Assembly: GCF_036850765.1 (NCBI RefSeq)
Contig: NC_089491.1
Coordinates: forward strand, 183,995,520 to 184,059,519
Source of the DNA: Saccopteryx bilineata
Lineage: Eukaryota; Chordata; Mammalia; Chiroptera; Emballonuridae
Length of the DNA: 64,000 bases
Direction: 5' to 3'
Shown here one piece after another: positions 1-12,024 of the stretch (its first letter is position 1; each line of letters begins with the position of its first letter). The notes beneath the pieces are model-generated. The model did no database searches and was not told the DNA's origin. It saw only the letters and a list, made by a program, of their open reading frames with translations. A program made the position numbers and the translations under genes.

Positions 1-59
1 CTAGAATGGTAGAATGCTCTTTTTCCAAACAGTTGCATTTCAGGTCTTTGCCCGAATGT

Positions 60-290
60 CATCATCTCGGTGGTGCCTTCTCTAACTACTTGCACCTCCC
101 ACTTCCTGTATTCCCGCTTCTCTACTTTGCTTTTTTCCACTGAGTTGATCATCTGCCATACTATGTATTTTAACTGTTTGTCTCTCTCAATAAACATAAG
201 CTCCCTGCCAGTAGGGATTTCAGTCTGCTGTGCTCTCTGTTGAATCCTCAGCATCTAGTTCCCAATACACAAGCGCTCCATGAGTCATCT
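60..290 (+). repeat. L2 LINE 3' end remnant
   Basis: The text resembles the 3' end of mammalian L2: a pyrimidine-rich lead, then an 'aagctccctgccag..agggatttcagtctg' type segment and a 'cctcagcatctagttccc' type segment. It is old and diverged and carries no open frame. The call is from memory of the consensus; the edges are approximate. Confidence 0.5.
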
Positions 291-329
291 GCCACCCTAG
301 ATTATAGTTTATCCAGATTTTAAAAAGCA

Positions 330-1182
330 GGGCAAACATCAACAATAAAAAAGGCTATTTAATTTAAAAATGGGCAAAGAACTTGAATCAACATTTCTTT
401 AAAGAAGATATACAGATGGCCAATAAGCACATGAAAAGATGCTCAAATCACTAATCACTAGGAAATACAAAACCACAATGAGATACATCTTTCTGCCCAC
501 TAGGATGACTACTGTTAAAAAACAAGAAGAAAGAAATTAATGAGTGTTGGTGAGGAAGTAGAGAAACTGGAACCCTTGTGTACTGCTGGTGAGAATGTAA
601 AACAGTGTAGCTGATGTAGGAAACAGTATGGTGGTTCCTCAAAAAATTAAACAAAATTACCGTATCATCCAGCCATTCCACGGCGGTAATATATCCAAAA
701 GAACTGAAAACAGGGACCTGAACAGATATTAGTACACCCATGTTCATGTCACAGCAGCATTATGGATGAACAAAATGGTGTATATGCACACAAAGGAGTA
801 TTATTTAGCTTTAAATAGGAATGAAATTCTGACACATGCTACATATGGGTGAATCTTGAAGACATTATGACAAATGAAATAAACCAGACATAAAAAGACA
901 TATCATATTGTATAATTCCATTTACATGAGGTACCTAGAGTAAGTCAAATGCATAGAGTCATAAAGTGGAATGGTGGTTGCCAGGGGCAACCTCATGGCA
1001 GGGGGAGAAACAGGAGAGTGTGTTTAATGGGGATGAGTTTCAGTTTGGGAAGATGAAAAGTTCTGGAGATGGAAGGTGGAAATGGTTGTACAATATGAAT
1101 GCATTTAATGCCACTCTGAACTGTATACCTGAAAGTGATTAAAATAGTAAAATTTGGGAAGATATACATAACATAAAAAATA
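330..1182 (+). mobile_element. Old L1 (L1M-type) 3' end, non-coding
   Basis: The first part matches decayed L1 ORF2 C-terminal sequence (the 'gatggccaataagcacatgaaaag', 'tgctggtgagaatgtaaa' and 'tatggtggttcctcaaaa' stretches). It is followed by a long L1M-like 3' UTR with 'ggttgccaggggc' and a terminal 'gtatacctgaaagtgattaaaatagtaaa'-like end. No usable frame remains. It is much more diverged than the L1 copies near 46 kb and 58 kb, so it is an ancient mammalian insertion. Confidence 0.7.
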
Positions 1183-1192
1183 AAGGCAGCAC

Positions 1193-1394
1193 ATGCCTGG
1201 CCTGCAGTGGTACAGTTGGATAGAGTGGTGACCTGGAACACTGAGGTCTCTGACTCAAAACCCTGGGCTTGCCTGGTCAAGGCGCATATGAGAAGCAACA
1301 AGCAAGCAAGGAACAACTAAAGGGAGCAACTATGAGTTCACACTTCCTGTTCCTCCTGCCCTCTGTAAAGTCAATAAATAAAATCTTTAAAATA

Positions 1395-1433
<39 letters not shown>

Positions 1434-1434
1434 A
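1193..1434 (+). mobile_element. tRNA-derived SINE (CTGACCTGTGGTGGC type), old copy
   Basis: A diverged copy of the tRNA SINE whose better copies lie near 40.1 kb and 47 kb. It keeps the A-box-like head ('cctggcctgcagtggtacag..tggatagagtggtgacctgg'), the B-box-like 'ctcaaaaccctgggcttgcc' and the 'tggtcaaggcgcatatgag' body. It ends in a (AAAT)n tail of about ten units. Confidence 0.7.
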
Positions 1435-2608
1435 GGCAAAATGGCTCTTGCCTTAAACTCTGACAGAGGCCTAATACACAGGCAGCTAGGAGGGAGGCAG
1501 CTGCGGCTGCAGCAGGGGAGGAGGACTGGGTGTGTCCGCTCCAGCCAGCACCGCACAGACCCCTCAGAGATCAGGACCCTCACAGGAGGTCAAGGCTCCA
1601 TCCGAAAGTGCTTACACACTGATCTCTTCGCTCATAGGACAGGAAGTTAAAAAGTTACTCTTGGCTCCATTTCTAAGAGAAACTTCACCTGAAGAAAAAA
1701 TGCCATCACCACTGACTGGCCTTGGGGCAAATGTCTTATTTTTATAGAAACCACTGTATAATCCCAGTGGCAGGGAGTCACTGGCACCCAGACTCAATCA
1801 TCATTAATGTTGTACATTTTCTAAGCCCTTTACCATAGTAACTCAATCCCCCAAATCTGAAAAGTAGGTATGAAAGAAATTGTGTGATCTCCAATTAGCC
1901 AATAAATAAATATACAAAATTTAGTGGGCATTATCCATAGAGAATGACATGAGTGGGACTAACTTTAGGATAATCACCCACTAATACAGTATTTATCCAA
2001 GACTGATTCATTAAGATTCTAGCTCAACATTTTCTATTGACTTTTGGATTTTATACTTCCAACCAGCCTGTTCTAACCATGGTAGTAGTTACTACCATGT
2101 TATTTCCTTCTTATAGACAAGAATACAGAGATACAAAGAATGAACAACTATTCCTAAATTAATAGCTTAATAAGTAATGGACTGCACTACAATGTCTTAT
2201 TCCAGAGCCTGCGCCTTAACCACTATTAGTCTACATTGCCCATCTGACTTTGGAGGAAGTCAATGCTTCTTTCAGTCTTGCAAACCAAGCACAGCAGTTA
2301 AGTCTCCAGGGGTCACTCTGTTTTCTCATTCTGAGCTGAAATAATACGATCAGAATAAATCAGTACTCTTTTTCCTTAAACATAAATGCAATGAGACACT
2401 ATTTCTTATTCTACAAAGAGAATCCTAGGTCCTTTCCAACCGTATAAAAATTTACATACAAAAATATCAGCAAGATTGTCAGAATAAATAGTCACATTTG
2501 GGTCATTCATTCGATGTCTCTTTTCTGCAGGACTAAGTAACCTGCTGATGGACAGAGTGTGTATTAGTTCCTATTCTTTTCTGAATGTTTCTTCTGAATT
2601 TTCTGGGG
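1435..2608. other. Intronic sequence, nothing recognised
   Basis: AT-rich unique-looking sequence with only short chance open frames on both strands. No repeat family, exon-like splice pair or RNA gene is apparent. If the PPM1H call is right, this is the intron downstream of the exon. Confidence 0.5.
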
Positions 2609-2680
2609 CTGTTTGTTTTATCCTCCAGAAACTGGAGAGAGGAACTGTTTGTTTTGTCCTCCAGAAACTGGAGAGAGGAG
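2609..2680. repeat. 36-bp tandem duplication (2 copies)
   Basis: Two adjacent 36-bp units starting CTGTTTGTTTT at 2609 and 2645, each containing 'cctccagaaactggagagag'. Within each unit CTCCAG..CTGGAG is a short palindrome. The copies differ at a few positions. Confidence 0.8.
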
Positions 2681-3187
2681 CAGCGCTTTGTGGTTTTTGT
2701 GCAGGGCCGTCCCATGGGATAAAGGGCTTTGGGTCAAGTGAAACAAATATTAATTTTCCATAGCATCAGGCACAGGCTCCAACTGGACAACTCCAATGGG
2801 CCAGAAAAGGAAATAAAAGGGTAAAGTCATAGCAGGGCTGTAAGCCAACGGCGACAGTTCTTTCCACATTTTGTGGAGGCTGCCAAACCATTTCCTTCTC
2901 AAAACCCTTGTAGCAGCTACCTTCAAACCATCAGACGTTCCTTATACTAATTCTTGCGATAAAATCTATATATGATTGGGGTGTTTTATTTACTTTAAAG
3001 ATTAAAAACCTAAACACCAGTTCTTTATACATATGTCACCTTCAACTTTGACAGCCTGAGTAGACACCTGCCACTCCACCAACTCCAGGGACACAGCTTT
3101 TCTCTCTTCCATGACAGACCTGGACTCAGCTCGACCACACAGGGAGACCAGAGTGTGTGTGCTCCCCCCCCCAGGGATAAAGGAGGG

Positions 3188-3193
3188 CCTTAC
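3188..3193 (-). promoter_or_regulatory. PPM1H: Splice donor of PPM1H exon
   Basis: Read on the minus strand, the exon ends in ...AACTCA and is followed directly by GTAAGG, a strong 5' splice site. A poly-C/G tract lies about 20 bases further into the intron. Confidence 0.85.
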
Positions 3194-3359
3194 TGAGTTC
3201 TCCTTCAGCTGCAGCCCCTCCCCATTGGGAAGGGAGGACCGTCTCTTGGTCAAGTTCCTGTTGGGGGTAGAGGTAATGGCTCCAGCTTTTTTCTTCACAG
3301 TGAGCACCTCGCAGCTGGCTTGGTCTTCATTGTGTGTGCTCTTCCCGGCATTGATAACC
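3194..3359 (-). CDS. PPM1H: PPM1H internal coding exon (PP2C-family phosphatase)
   Basis: This 166-bp exon starts with one base that completes a codon, then has 55 codons from VINAGKSTHNEDQASCE to GLQLKENS, ending on a codon boundary at a GT donor. The residues match the early part of vertebrate PPM1H as I remember it, with a few substitutions in the Ser/Arg-rich stretch. PPM1H is a metal-dependent Ser/Thr phosphatase of the PP2C family, reported to act on LRRK2-phosphorylated Rab GTPases and on CDKN1B. The HNEDQ segment is PP2C motif I, whose acidic residues take part in metal binding. The KRRSSLPNGEG stretch is a basic, serine-rich insertion that distinguishes PPM1H from PPM1J. Both splice sites are canonical and no stop occurs, so it looks functional. 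The neighbouring exons are not in this window, so the gene runs leftward out of it and its 5' end lies beyond 64000. Confidence 0.9.
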
Positions 3360-3390
3360 CTGGAGAAGAAGCCAGGAAAGCTGGTCAGAC
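3360..3390 (-). promoter_or_regulatory. PPM1H: Splice acceptor of PPM1H exon
   Basis: On the minus strand a pyrimidine-rich tract (ctttcctggcttcttctcc) ends in CAG just before the exon's first base. This is a normal 3' splice site with the AG at 3361-3360. Confidence 0.85.
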
Positions 3391-3738
3391 AGTGATTTCC
3401 AGAAAGCTGAGAGCTTTGTCCCCAGAGTCAGCAAAGGCAGTCTCCACTCCACACCTGGCACAAAACTGACACCCCCACTTAACACAAAGGACTGTTTATA
3501 TTCCTGAGTGATCAGGTTTTTTTAAAAACAGAATTATATCAACACATTAAAACATTCATTAACGCACTGTTCTGAGCTCAGTTCACCTTCACAGGTATCT
3601 GACAGATGTGATCAACTCCATCGATCCATTATAGTCAAAACACACAAGATAATCATTCTTTTGGCAATAACAAGGAAGAGAGATCTGTTCACTCAGGGAG
3701 TTCTGTTGCATTTCTCCAAGTGATAAAAAGCAAAACCA

Positions 3739-3944
3739 GCCTGGCCTGTGGTGGCTCAGTGGCTAGAGCATCAACCTGGAATGATGAAGTCGCTGGTTCA
3801 AAACCCTGGGGCTTGCCCGGTCCAGGCACATATGACAAGCAATCAATGAACAGCTAGAGTGAAGCAGCTATGAGCTGATACTTCTCGCAATCCTCCAACC
3901 CCTTCTCTGTAAAATCAAGAAATGAAGTATTTTTTTTAAAAAGG
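3739..3944 (+). mobile_element. tRNA-derived SINE (CTGACCTGTGGTGGC type)
   Basis: Head 'cagcctggcctgtggtggctcag', tRNA-like 'ggttcaaaaccctggggct', then 'gtccaggcacatatgacaag' and a T/A-rich tail after 'tctctgtaaaatcaagaaatgaa'. It lies in the upstream PPM1H intron, antisense to the gene. Confidence 0.8.
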
Positions 3945-5139
3945 CACAATCACCATCAATCTTATCAAAGAACAAGGAAGTAATTTACAGCACACTACTG
4001 CCATGCCCACTTTCACTTTAAACACAGAGAAGGGAGTGGGTCCAAGGTTCATTCTTTTTAAGTTATCCTTTCTCTCTTCTTCTGCAGAATACTCACCACA
4101 GTGCATCATCACATGAGGCTGTAGGACACGCTGATTTGCACAGGCAGCCACATCGTGATATCACGGCATGTTAACAATGCTTTGGCCTAATTACTAAATG
4201 TTTAAGCATAGGAGTGATTCCAAAAAACATGCTACCTTATTCAAGTGCCTTTTTCTGTATCAGACTGAGCTCTTGGGTTTCAGCACCATTTTCTTATTAA
4301 TTAATTAAGCAGCAGCTAAAACAGATTTCTCCAAAGAGCTCTCCTAGATGTGCCTTTGGCTGTGTTTTCTTTACAAAACTTCAACAGTGTCACAGCACAG
4401 TCAGTGATAGGGGTGTGGAGGATTCAGAACTTAGCAGCAAGGAAAGAAAAGATGCTTTTTTTTTAAAAGGTTAAATGAATGAAAATCCCCTCTATAGCTG
4501 TGGTGTGTATACCACTCAATGTGGCTGTATTTCCTAATGAGTATAAGATTACTGTTTTCAAATGACTTCTTTTTTACCTTTAAATTCTGAAATAACTATA
4601 GATGCAGATGTGCCCTTCACCCAACTTCCTCCAATGGTAACATTTTACGTAACCACAGCATACTATCAAAACAAGCAACTGACACAAATACAATACTGTC
4701 AACCAAACTGCAAATCTCATTCAAATTTCACCATATCTTATATAAAATGTTCTTTAGTTGTGAAAACTGTATAGATCTCCATAAGTCAACACATCCATGC
4801 CACAACCAAACAGGAAACAGAGAACAAATTGAGATCTGAGTCCGCAAGAACTAGGGAGTGGGGTACAAGCACTCTTCTGCCAAAGCTCGGGATTCTCTGG
4901 AGGTGTCTCATACATTATAACATTTTACTTTAAATTTCCTGTTTAAATGTTGGGGAAAAAGACAATACCTGTAATTTAAAAGTTCATCCCGTGTTACACT
5001 GAACAAATATGTGCCAGTTTATATATCTTGGGCAGCCTTGGTATATTAAGCCTTCCACCTTTCCTCTTTAATTGACTTGTATCACTTGATAGAAAGGAGA
5101 ATTGTTTTAAAAAAATTACCATTTGCAATTACAGCCCCC
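3945..5139. other. Intronic sequence, nothing recognised
   Basis: No confident repeat family, exon or RNA gene was seen. A 70-codon chance frame starts at 4562 and has no recognisable domain. Confidence 0.45.
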
Positions 5140-5365
5140 TCAACCATGAGTTTTGCAACCTTGGATTCAACCCACCTTGGATCGAAAACAGTATTTTTGA
5201 ATTGATCGAAAATCCATGGTTGGGAATCTGTGACGTGAAGGGCCAACTATGTGCCTTGTCCTACACCATTTTCTATAATCAGGGCCTGGAACACCCACAG
5301 ATTTTGTATTTTCTGGGGTCCTAGAACCAATGTCCCACAAATACTGATGTACAACTGTACTTACC
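5140..5365 (-). mobile_element. Old Tigger-like MITE fragment
   Basis: Contains segments typical of short Tc1/mariner-Tigger derivatives of mammals: 'ggattcaacccaccttggatcg', a 'tagttggcccttcacgtcac' end on the minus strand, and 'gtcctagaaccaatgtccca..atactgatg' after it. Terminal repeats are too eroded to fix the edges. Confidence 0.45.
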
Positions 5366-7340
5366 TATATGTTTAAGTGAAAAGACCATTCTAGTCATCT
5401 GTTATTTCTCCTATTTCAAATTTCTATACTAATCAAAATTTCTGTATTAATCATTATTCTTATTGGGTTTATCACAAACTTCAACTTAATCCTATTTTTA
5501 GAAACAAAGGCCTACTTTCATTCATTTTATATATTAGTTTTGTGTAACTTTTTTAAAAACTAGATTATTGCTTGCAGAGTTTGAAAGTCTTTGGCCTAGG
5601 GGCATTTGTAAGAAGGTGGACATCCTCGTCCATCTCTTTGAGATCAAATCTGCCTCTGGTGTTCTGATCCTCTTGAGGATGGAAGGATGGAGGTCAGCAA
5701 AGTTCAAGGTCTAGCTGCTGCCCTGCCTTTACTCTCTCTAAGGAGGCATTCAATACAGGAAAAAAAAATGACTTTTTATGCCCCTCCTTGGAAAACAAAA
5801 CCAGGCCGAAGGAGGAGGTTCAAAACTACCACCTGCTTCTTCTTAGACACTGGTAGTGATGTCCCAACCAACATGTTCAGGGGGTGGGACTGGTCGTTGA
5901 ATGGGGATGTTACTCCCAATGGCCTCCCATGGGGGCACCTTGCCCAGGCACAGATGAAATGGAGGTTCTCCTGGGAAAACCAGTTTGTGATAAGCACCCC
6001 CACCATATTGTTCTCTGTACAAGAGCCTAGCTGCTATTTCTGGAACTTGGCATCACCCTGACCACTAGCACCTAAAGTTATCTTGTTCTCAGGTCTTTTT
6101 TTTTTTAAGCAAAAAAAAAAGCATCCCTGATCTCCAATAGCTGCGTGCCAGGCTGACTCATCTGCCACTGCTATTTTCCAACAGTCAACAAAGCTACTAT
6201 AGTTACATAAATCACGAAGCACTGTCCTCTGAAAGAGCTTTCTCTCTTATCTCTCTCAGCAGATATTAAACTCCAAAGTTGAACTTCAGCAAGAGACCCT
6301 AGAAACTTTATTTTATGCACAAGAAATGCAGAGTCCTAGAAGGCTGTGACATGCACGTGGTCACTCAGCTGAATACAGCAGAGCTGTGAACACACTACTG
6401 AGCTCCTGGTGCTTCCTGCTTGAGCTCTTGGTGGTTTGATTTTCCTACCATGTGTCCTATTCTTATCAGCTCTTGGCTCAGAGGGCTGTACTGCAATGAC
6501 TCATCAAGGCCAGAGAACAATCCAGTGACCTTGCCTTGCTATTTCATGTTCAATACAGTTTGTGAAGGACACCAGTGAAATATCACATAGTCAGCAATGG
6601 CCTCCTACTGGGAAAATAGCAGCCCCAACCCTGTCAACCTGTTTGGTCAGATATCTGATTCATATGATAAGGTCATATTAATTTAAAGCCACTGCTTTTT
6701 TTTTAATGCAACTCTTATCTGACATTTTATATTATTGCAAACTCCTTACTCTATACAGCTTTAAGAGAAAGTCCTGATTTTTCTCAATTTACTTTATTTT
6801 CAAAAGCTTGGCCTCTATCAACTTATATATTTGATTTTGTTCAAAGGCAAATACTTTGTTTACTAAATGTAAAGGAAACCTTTACTCTAGTACAAATTGA
6901 GAAAAACTTTGCTTCCCAAGCTAAGGAGCATCATACTGTTAACAGAGTCAATGATTTCTTTAAATGCAAGCCTCTATATCAGTAGCTACACTCCCCCTTG
7001 TCCTATGCTCCAATATAAAGTTGGCACTCTCTTGAGATCAACAGGAAGGACTATAAGATGTGCATGCTTTATCTAAACAATAACCTACCCATGATGCTTA
7101 AGACTTGAACAAAATGCTGGTGGACCACCAATCATCCTATCTTTGGTGACCTTATTTTCCAATTTCCTACAAAGCAGGAAAACAACATCCTTGACATTAA
7201 ACAGCAGGTAATCAAGCATAGCAGTTAAGAACACAAGCTATCTTCCCAGAATGTAGCAACATGATGGATGTTCAACAAATCTTTGTGGAGTGAATTAACA
7301 AAATCAGACAGGGATCGATTCTGCTACATCCCAGATGTGG
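5366..7340. other. Intronic sequence; possible MIR piece near 6300-6410
   Basis: Mostly unassigned. Around 6300-6410 the order 'agaaatgcagagtcc..gtggtcactcagctgaa..gcagagctg' resembles a reversed MIR. The 124-codon frame at 5687-6061 has no recognised domain and no convincing splice context. Confidence 0.4.
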
Positions 7341-7344
7341 AGTC

Positions 7345-7545
7345 ATAATAGTATCTTACATTTGTTTGAGAACTAACTATGTGTCAGGGACTGCTGTTGG
7401 CATTTTACATTTAGTAATTCACTTATTTAATCCTCCTGCCCCCTCTAGGAGTTAGCCACCATTATTTTCTCCTTTTTAAAGGTGAGTCACCAATAGTGGA
7501 TGGCAGAGAGTTTGGTCAAGTCACTTACCTTCAAGAAACCTCAGT
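7345..7545 (-). repeat. MIR SINE remnant
   Basis: Reversed MIR order: 'ctatgtgtcagggactgctgttggc', 'attcacttatttaatcctcc', 'cattattttctcctttttaaaggtgag', 'ggcagagagtttggtcaagtcac'. Ancient mammalian SINE. Confidence 0.6.
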
Positions 7546-7610
7546 TCCTTAGCAGTACTTCAGGGATTAAATCCTGGGAGCCACTAAGGTAGGAGGTGGG
7601 TGCGGTGTGA

Positions 7611-7629
7611 GTGAGAGAGAGAGAGAGAG

Positions 7630-7675
<46 letters not shown>
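7611..7675. repeat. (GA)n-(GT)n compound microsatellite
   Basis: A run of about 10 GA units followed directly by about 20 GT units. Confidence 0.95.
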
Positions 7676-9056
7676 GAGGAGGGGAGATTTTAGTAATCTA
7701 AAATTAAGAATAGGGTAATTTTGTAGTTAGGATTAAAATTTGGGTGAAAGAACTGTTAGAGGATGAAGGGGAAGGGTAGCTACTGGCTCTTCAATACAGA
7801 AAGTTAACATCCAGGTCTTGCAACTCTTAGAAGATCACGGCACATTTACCCTGGGAGAGGGACACATGGCAAAACGGAATTCCTTTATACCCTGTGAATC
7901 AAAGCGCCTAGGTTTTCCCCTCTTGTAAAACCAGGTAAACACAGGATTTTAAGTACTTGGAAGTGAAAAATCATCTGTGTAATATCAGATACAGCTTGAA
8001 GCTATGACCTGGATACCAGGAATGACTACAACCATGAGTGTAAGAGCATAGCAATAGCAGAACCCATTTAAAAAGAGCAAGCAATTCATTCTATGCTACT
8101 GTCACACACTTACTTAGAAAACCTGTTTCCTGCCTTCTAATTGTGAAATACATACTCTAGTCACAATTTTTATAAAAAAAAAACTACTCCACCTGAATTT
8201 TAGTAGAAAAGTACTGCTTCTAATTGCAATGATTAAACTACCAAGATATTTGCCTTCTCATTTGGTCAAAACCTTGACTACAAGCACTCTTGTCTGATAA
8301 TAACACATAGAACAGGTTCCTATTACTAAACAGAGACAAGTACTCTCAAGTAGTGAGCCTTTGTCACAAAGGCCACTGGTCCAGAGAACTCCTAGTGGAT
8401 CAAAAAGATTTACAAAAGATAGTCAATCAACAAAGGAAAGTCACAGCTGACTTTTTAAAGGATTCTCAGGTACTGTGCTAAACATTCAGTAAGTGTCAGT
8501 CCTTCATTACCAACACCCTCTGCCTCCCCTTCATGAGTTACTTGGCAGAGTACAGAAGGACAAACAGGGACGGAATTCCTTTATACCCTGTGAAAGACCT
8601 AGTCCAAACTTGCTTTCTGCCAATGACAGCTCTGGTTGTGAGTTCCTGCCCAAGTTGCCTTCTCCCACTGAAATGGGGATGGTAAGTCACTTCTAATCAT
8701 AAGAGTTGTAAGAATTAACTGCTCTAGCATGAAAAGTATTTAACAGTGACCAGCAAGCAGTGAGCACTCAATATATTGATAGCATGTTATTAAATAATAA
8801 TAATATATCAAATACAAAGCTATCTACCTGTTCTGTTGGGCCCAGGTGGGGGGCTTTATCCAGTCATGCTGGTTTAAATAGAATCCCCAACCCCCACTCC
8901 TTCCCATCAGCAGCCCTCTGGTTGCCTCACAGACACATGGCCCCCTCCAGGTACACAGAGCCTTCAAGTGGCATGGCATGACCCTGCCCAGAACAGGGGC
9001 CCAAGCAAGGCCAGCACTCCTCTGAGTCCTCTCCTCAGTTATTATAACACTCAAGC
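7676..9056. other. Intronic sequence with a 25-bp dispersed exact repeat
   Basis: No repeat family was recognised. The 25-base string starting ACGGAATTCC at 7874 recurs exactly at 8570. No exon or RNA gene was supported; the 67-codon frame at 8493-8696 covers the second copy. Confidence 0.5.
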
Positions 9057-9064
9057 CATACATG

Positions 9065-9704
9065 CAGCGGTGGGATTAAAATAATCAACAACCTGTTTTC
9101 TGCCCTCATGACCATTTTAAGTATAAAAAAAAGATATACTGAAAGGTAGTTTATTATTTCATGCATTTTAATACTTAAATAAGAACAATAAAAGAGGTAG
9201 ACAAAACTAGATTATCAGAAAGTTTTAAAATATCAATGAAAAAATATGAAATAATACATGACAAAAAATAATAAAACTGTTATTTAAGATATTTCCAACA
9301 GCTTGTCACCCCCTGGGTGTTTGGCACTTTTTCTCTTTACATTATCTGTTCATTTTCTAAAGTAACACATGTGAGGGAGTTAAAATGTAGTATTTCATCA
9401 AAGATATAATGAGTTTAATGAAATGAATAAATAAATATTACAAGCACAGTTCCATCAATTTTTTCCCCCTGTAGATGGAATGAACATTACTATAGGCATT
9501 CAGAATACACTGTTATGCAGATGAATGTTAAAAAAGAGTAAGAAATGTAAATCTGTGATTTCTGCATTGGGTGGCTGCCCAGGTACCCACCTTAGAGAGA
9601 ACTCTGATGACAAGTGCCATTTTAACAACCATTTCGCCAAACTCAACAAAAAATTAGGTATCGATTCTGCCGAACCAGTACGAACCGGCTGAATCCCACC
9701 GCTG
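9065..9704. mobile_element. Non-autonomous hAT element with TIRs and 8-bp TSD
   Basis: The element begins CAGCGGTGGGATT and ends AATCCCACCGCTG, a 13-bp perfect terminal inverted repeat. It is flanked by CATACATG (9057-9064) and CATACATA (9705-9712), an 8-bp target duplication with one mismatch, as expected for hAT. The 640-bp interior is AT-rich and has no transposase frame. Confidence 0.85.
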
Positions 9705-10275
9705 CATACATATGAGCGTGATCTGTACACAGGAAAGCACTCACATGGTATGAACCTGCTGCTTCTAGGTTCCTACCCAGACATGCCCACAGATGCCATC
9801 TGAGGCCCTGGCTACTGGACTCAGAAGCTCTGGTCCCAGACCCACAGAAAATGACCAAAAAGAGGTAGGGGTGGTGGTGGTGGTGGTGGTGTGTGTGTGT
9901 GTGGTGGTTGTTCTGGTTTTAAAGAAAATAAAAACCTGAACAGTTTAGGCTGAAAAGCTTACATTAAGTGTTAACACTTTTAAGCAGGCAGCAATTTACA
10001 CTAGGTAAGAAAGAGGAGATGCTTTATAAAGGCCATCAGGTGAGGTGAGCTATTGAGGATTCACAAACAATTGAGAAGCAGACAGCAAAAGGCTGCAGGG
10101 GCAGAGGTGAGAAATGAATCATTGATGGAAGGCTAAATATGCTATCAATTATTAAAATTCTCTTTTCCATGTAACCTCTTAGGCAATGTTTCCTGTGATT
10201 CTCTGAAGTGGTTACTGACCACCCATCATACAGGCTGGAGCATAAGGACAACTTAATTCCTAGCTCCAAGGGATT

Positions 10276-10325
<50 letters not shown>

Positions 10326-12020
10326 AGGAAAACCAGGTTCTGACTAGAAACCTAGGCCTCGTGTAACAGCCATCAGCAAATGTGGGCAGACATCCATCAA
10401 GAGTAATAGCTTCCCCCAGAGAGCTGCAGCCCCCGCTCAGGGTAGGAAGGGGAGCAGAGGTCTCCCAGGCCCATTCTATTAACAGTCAGCTGGGTGTTTC
10501 CAAGGAAGGAGAAAGGATGATATGAAACGGAATTTTCTGGTGTTTGGTTTTCACATTTGGGACGCTGACTAAGTGCAACACACGGAGGAGAGAGCATGGC
10601 TGAGAAGGCAGGGTAAACACAGCCAGGAGAAGACCACATACCTGCCTGTCTTCTCCCACCATGCGAACTTACACCTTCTGGTTCCCAGGCTCTGACTATG
10701 GCTGATGAAGGCCTGTGACCAATCAGGGGCTGCGAGCTGGGGTCTCAGGGTCCACATTCAGTCTACAGACAGGTTGTTACTTTAAAAATTTTGCCCACAA
10801 AGAGTTTTTTTTAAAAAAGAACTAGTTGCCAATATTTAAAAATGAAAATATTTACATTAAAAAAATCTTAATTTTCCCCATTGTTCTTGAAAACCAATGC
10901 ATCAGGCTACATAGCTGTCAAACTCTTGCGTGACACCAGTCAGCCGGACGTGACAGGAGGCAGCCCCACGAGGCAGGACATGTCTTCACTAGCACAGCCC
11001 AGACCTCGCTGTCCACATCTGCCACGTAAGGAACCGCTCTGGCCCCAGGGTCACTTGATTCTGCAATCCTGCAGTCAGATCTCTATGACTTCACACAGAA
11101 ACCGAGAAAACTATTAGATGGACAGTGTATGTTCACCACATTGATTAAAATAATTACTTTAAGATATTTACTGTGTAACCAAATAGGGAATGATCACAAC
11201 TAGGACATGCTTTCTGCTTTCAAAGGGCCCATAGTCATCAACAGGGGGACCTTTTCACAAGTAACTACAATTTCCTCAAACCAATGCCGCTGCTGAGGTG
11301 TGTGTCACAAGGGAGCTGAGAGGAGGAGGTCAACTCGGCAAAAGTCGTCAGGGAAAGGGTCACAGGTGAGGCTCAGTCCTATGAACTGCGGGAGAACAAC
11401 CATCAGAGAAAAGACCAGGAGAGGCTCTTCATGCACAAGAACAGCCTGTAAAAATATAGGGTGATGTGAACTTTAAAAAGAGTGGCTGGAAGTGACCTGA
11501 GTATAGATGTGGTCTGGGATCCACGTCCGAAGCACCCAGGAAATCCTATGGGAACTTGATCCTGAAGAGCCCGTGACCAATGGGAGGAATCTAAAAATGC
11601 TTAAACAAAGGACTGGTGTAATAAAAATTATTTAGGAAACTGAAAGTAATGGCCTAACAGAGGATGGATGATAGAGGATAAATGACAAAAACAAAGAGAT
11701 CAGTTAAGGTCTTGTACAATAGTCCGGGTGACAAACAGGCTGTGAGCCAATCAATGGTTCTAGGTGGAGGAGAGAAGAGGGTTTGCAAGGAGGCAGATAA
11801 ACTGAGAAGCCCTAGTAAAATCTGCTGGACACAGTGGTGGAGGAGAGAGGAAGATGGACTCTCAGGTTTCTGTGGCAACAAGCTGAGGCAGAACACTGAT
11901 CACAAAGGGAGATGAGGAAATGAAACAAGTCTTGAATGTGGAGACTTCAGGATGAGATCCTGAGATTGGTTAACAGAATGCTCCATGATACCAGAAATGA
12001 TAAAGGCGGCAGAAGCCCAC
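9705..12020. other. Intronic sequence with simple repeats
   Basis: Contains a GGT/GT run near 9867-9903 and otherwise unassigned sequence. Several 60-80 codon chance frames on both strands overlap without coding character. Confidence 0.45.
10279..10322. repeat. (TG)n microsatellite
   Basis: Uninterrupted TG dinucleotides, about 22 units. Confidence 0.95.
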
Positions 12021-12024
12021 TTCA

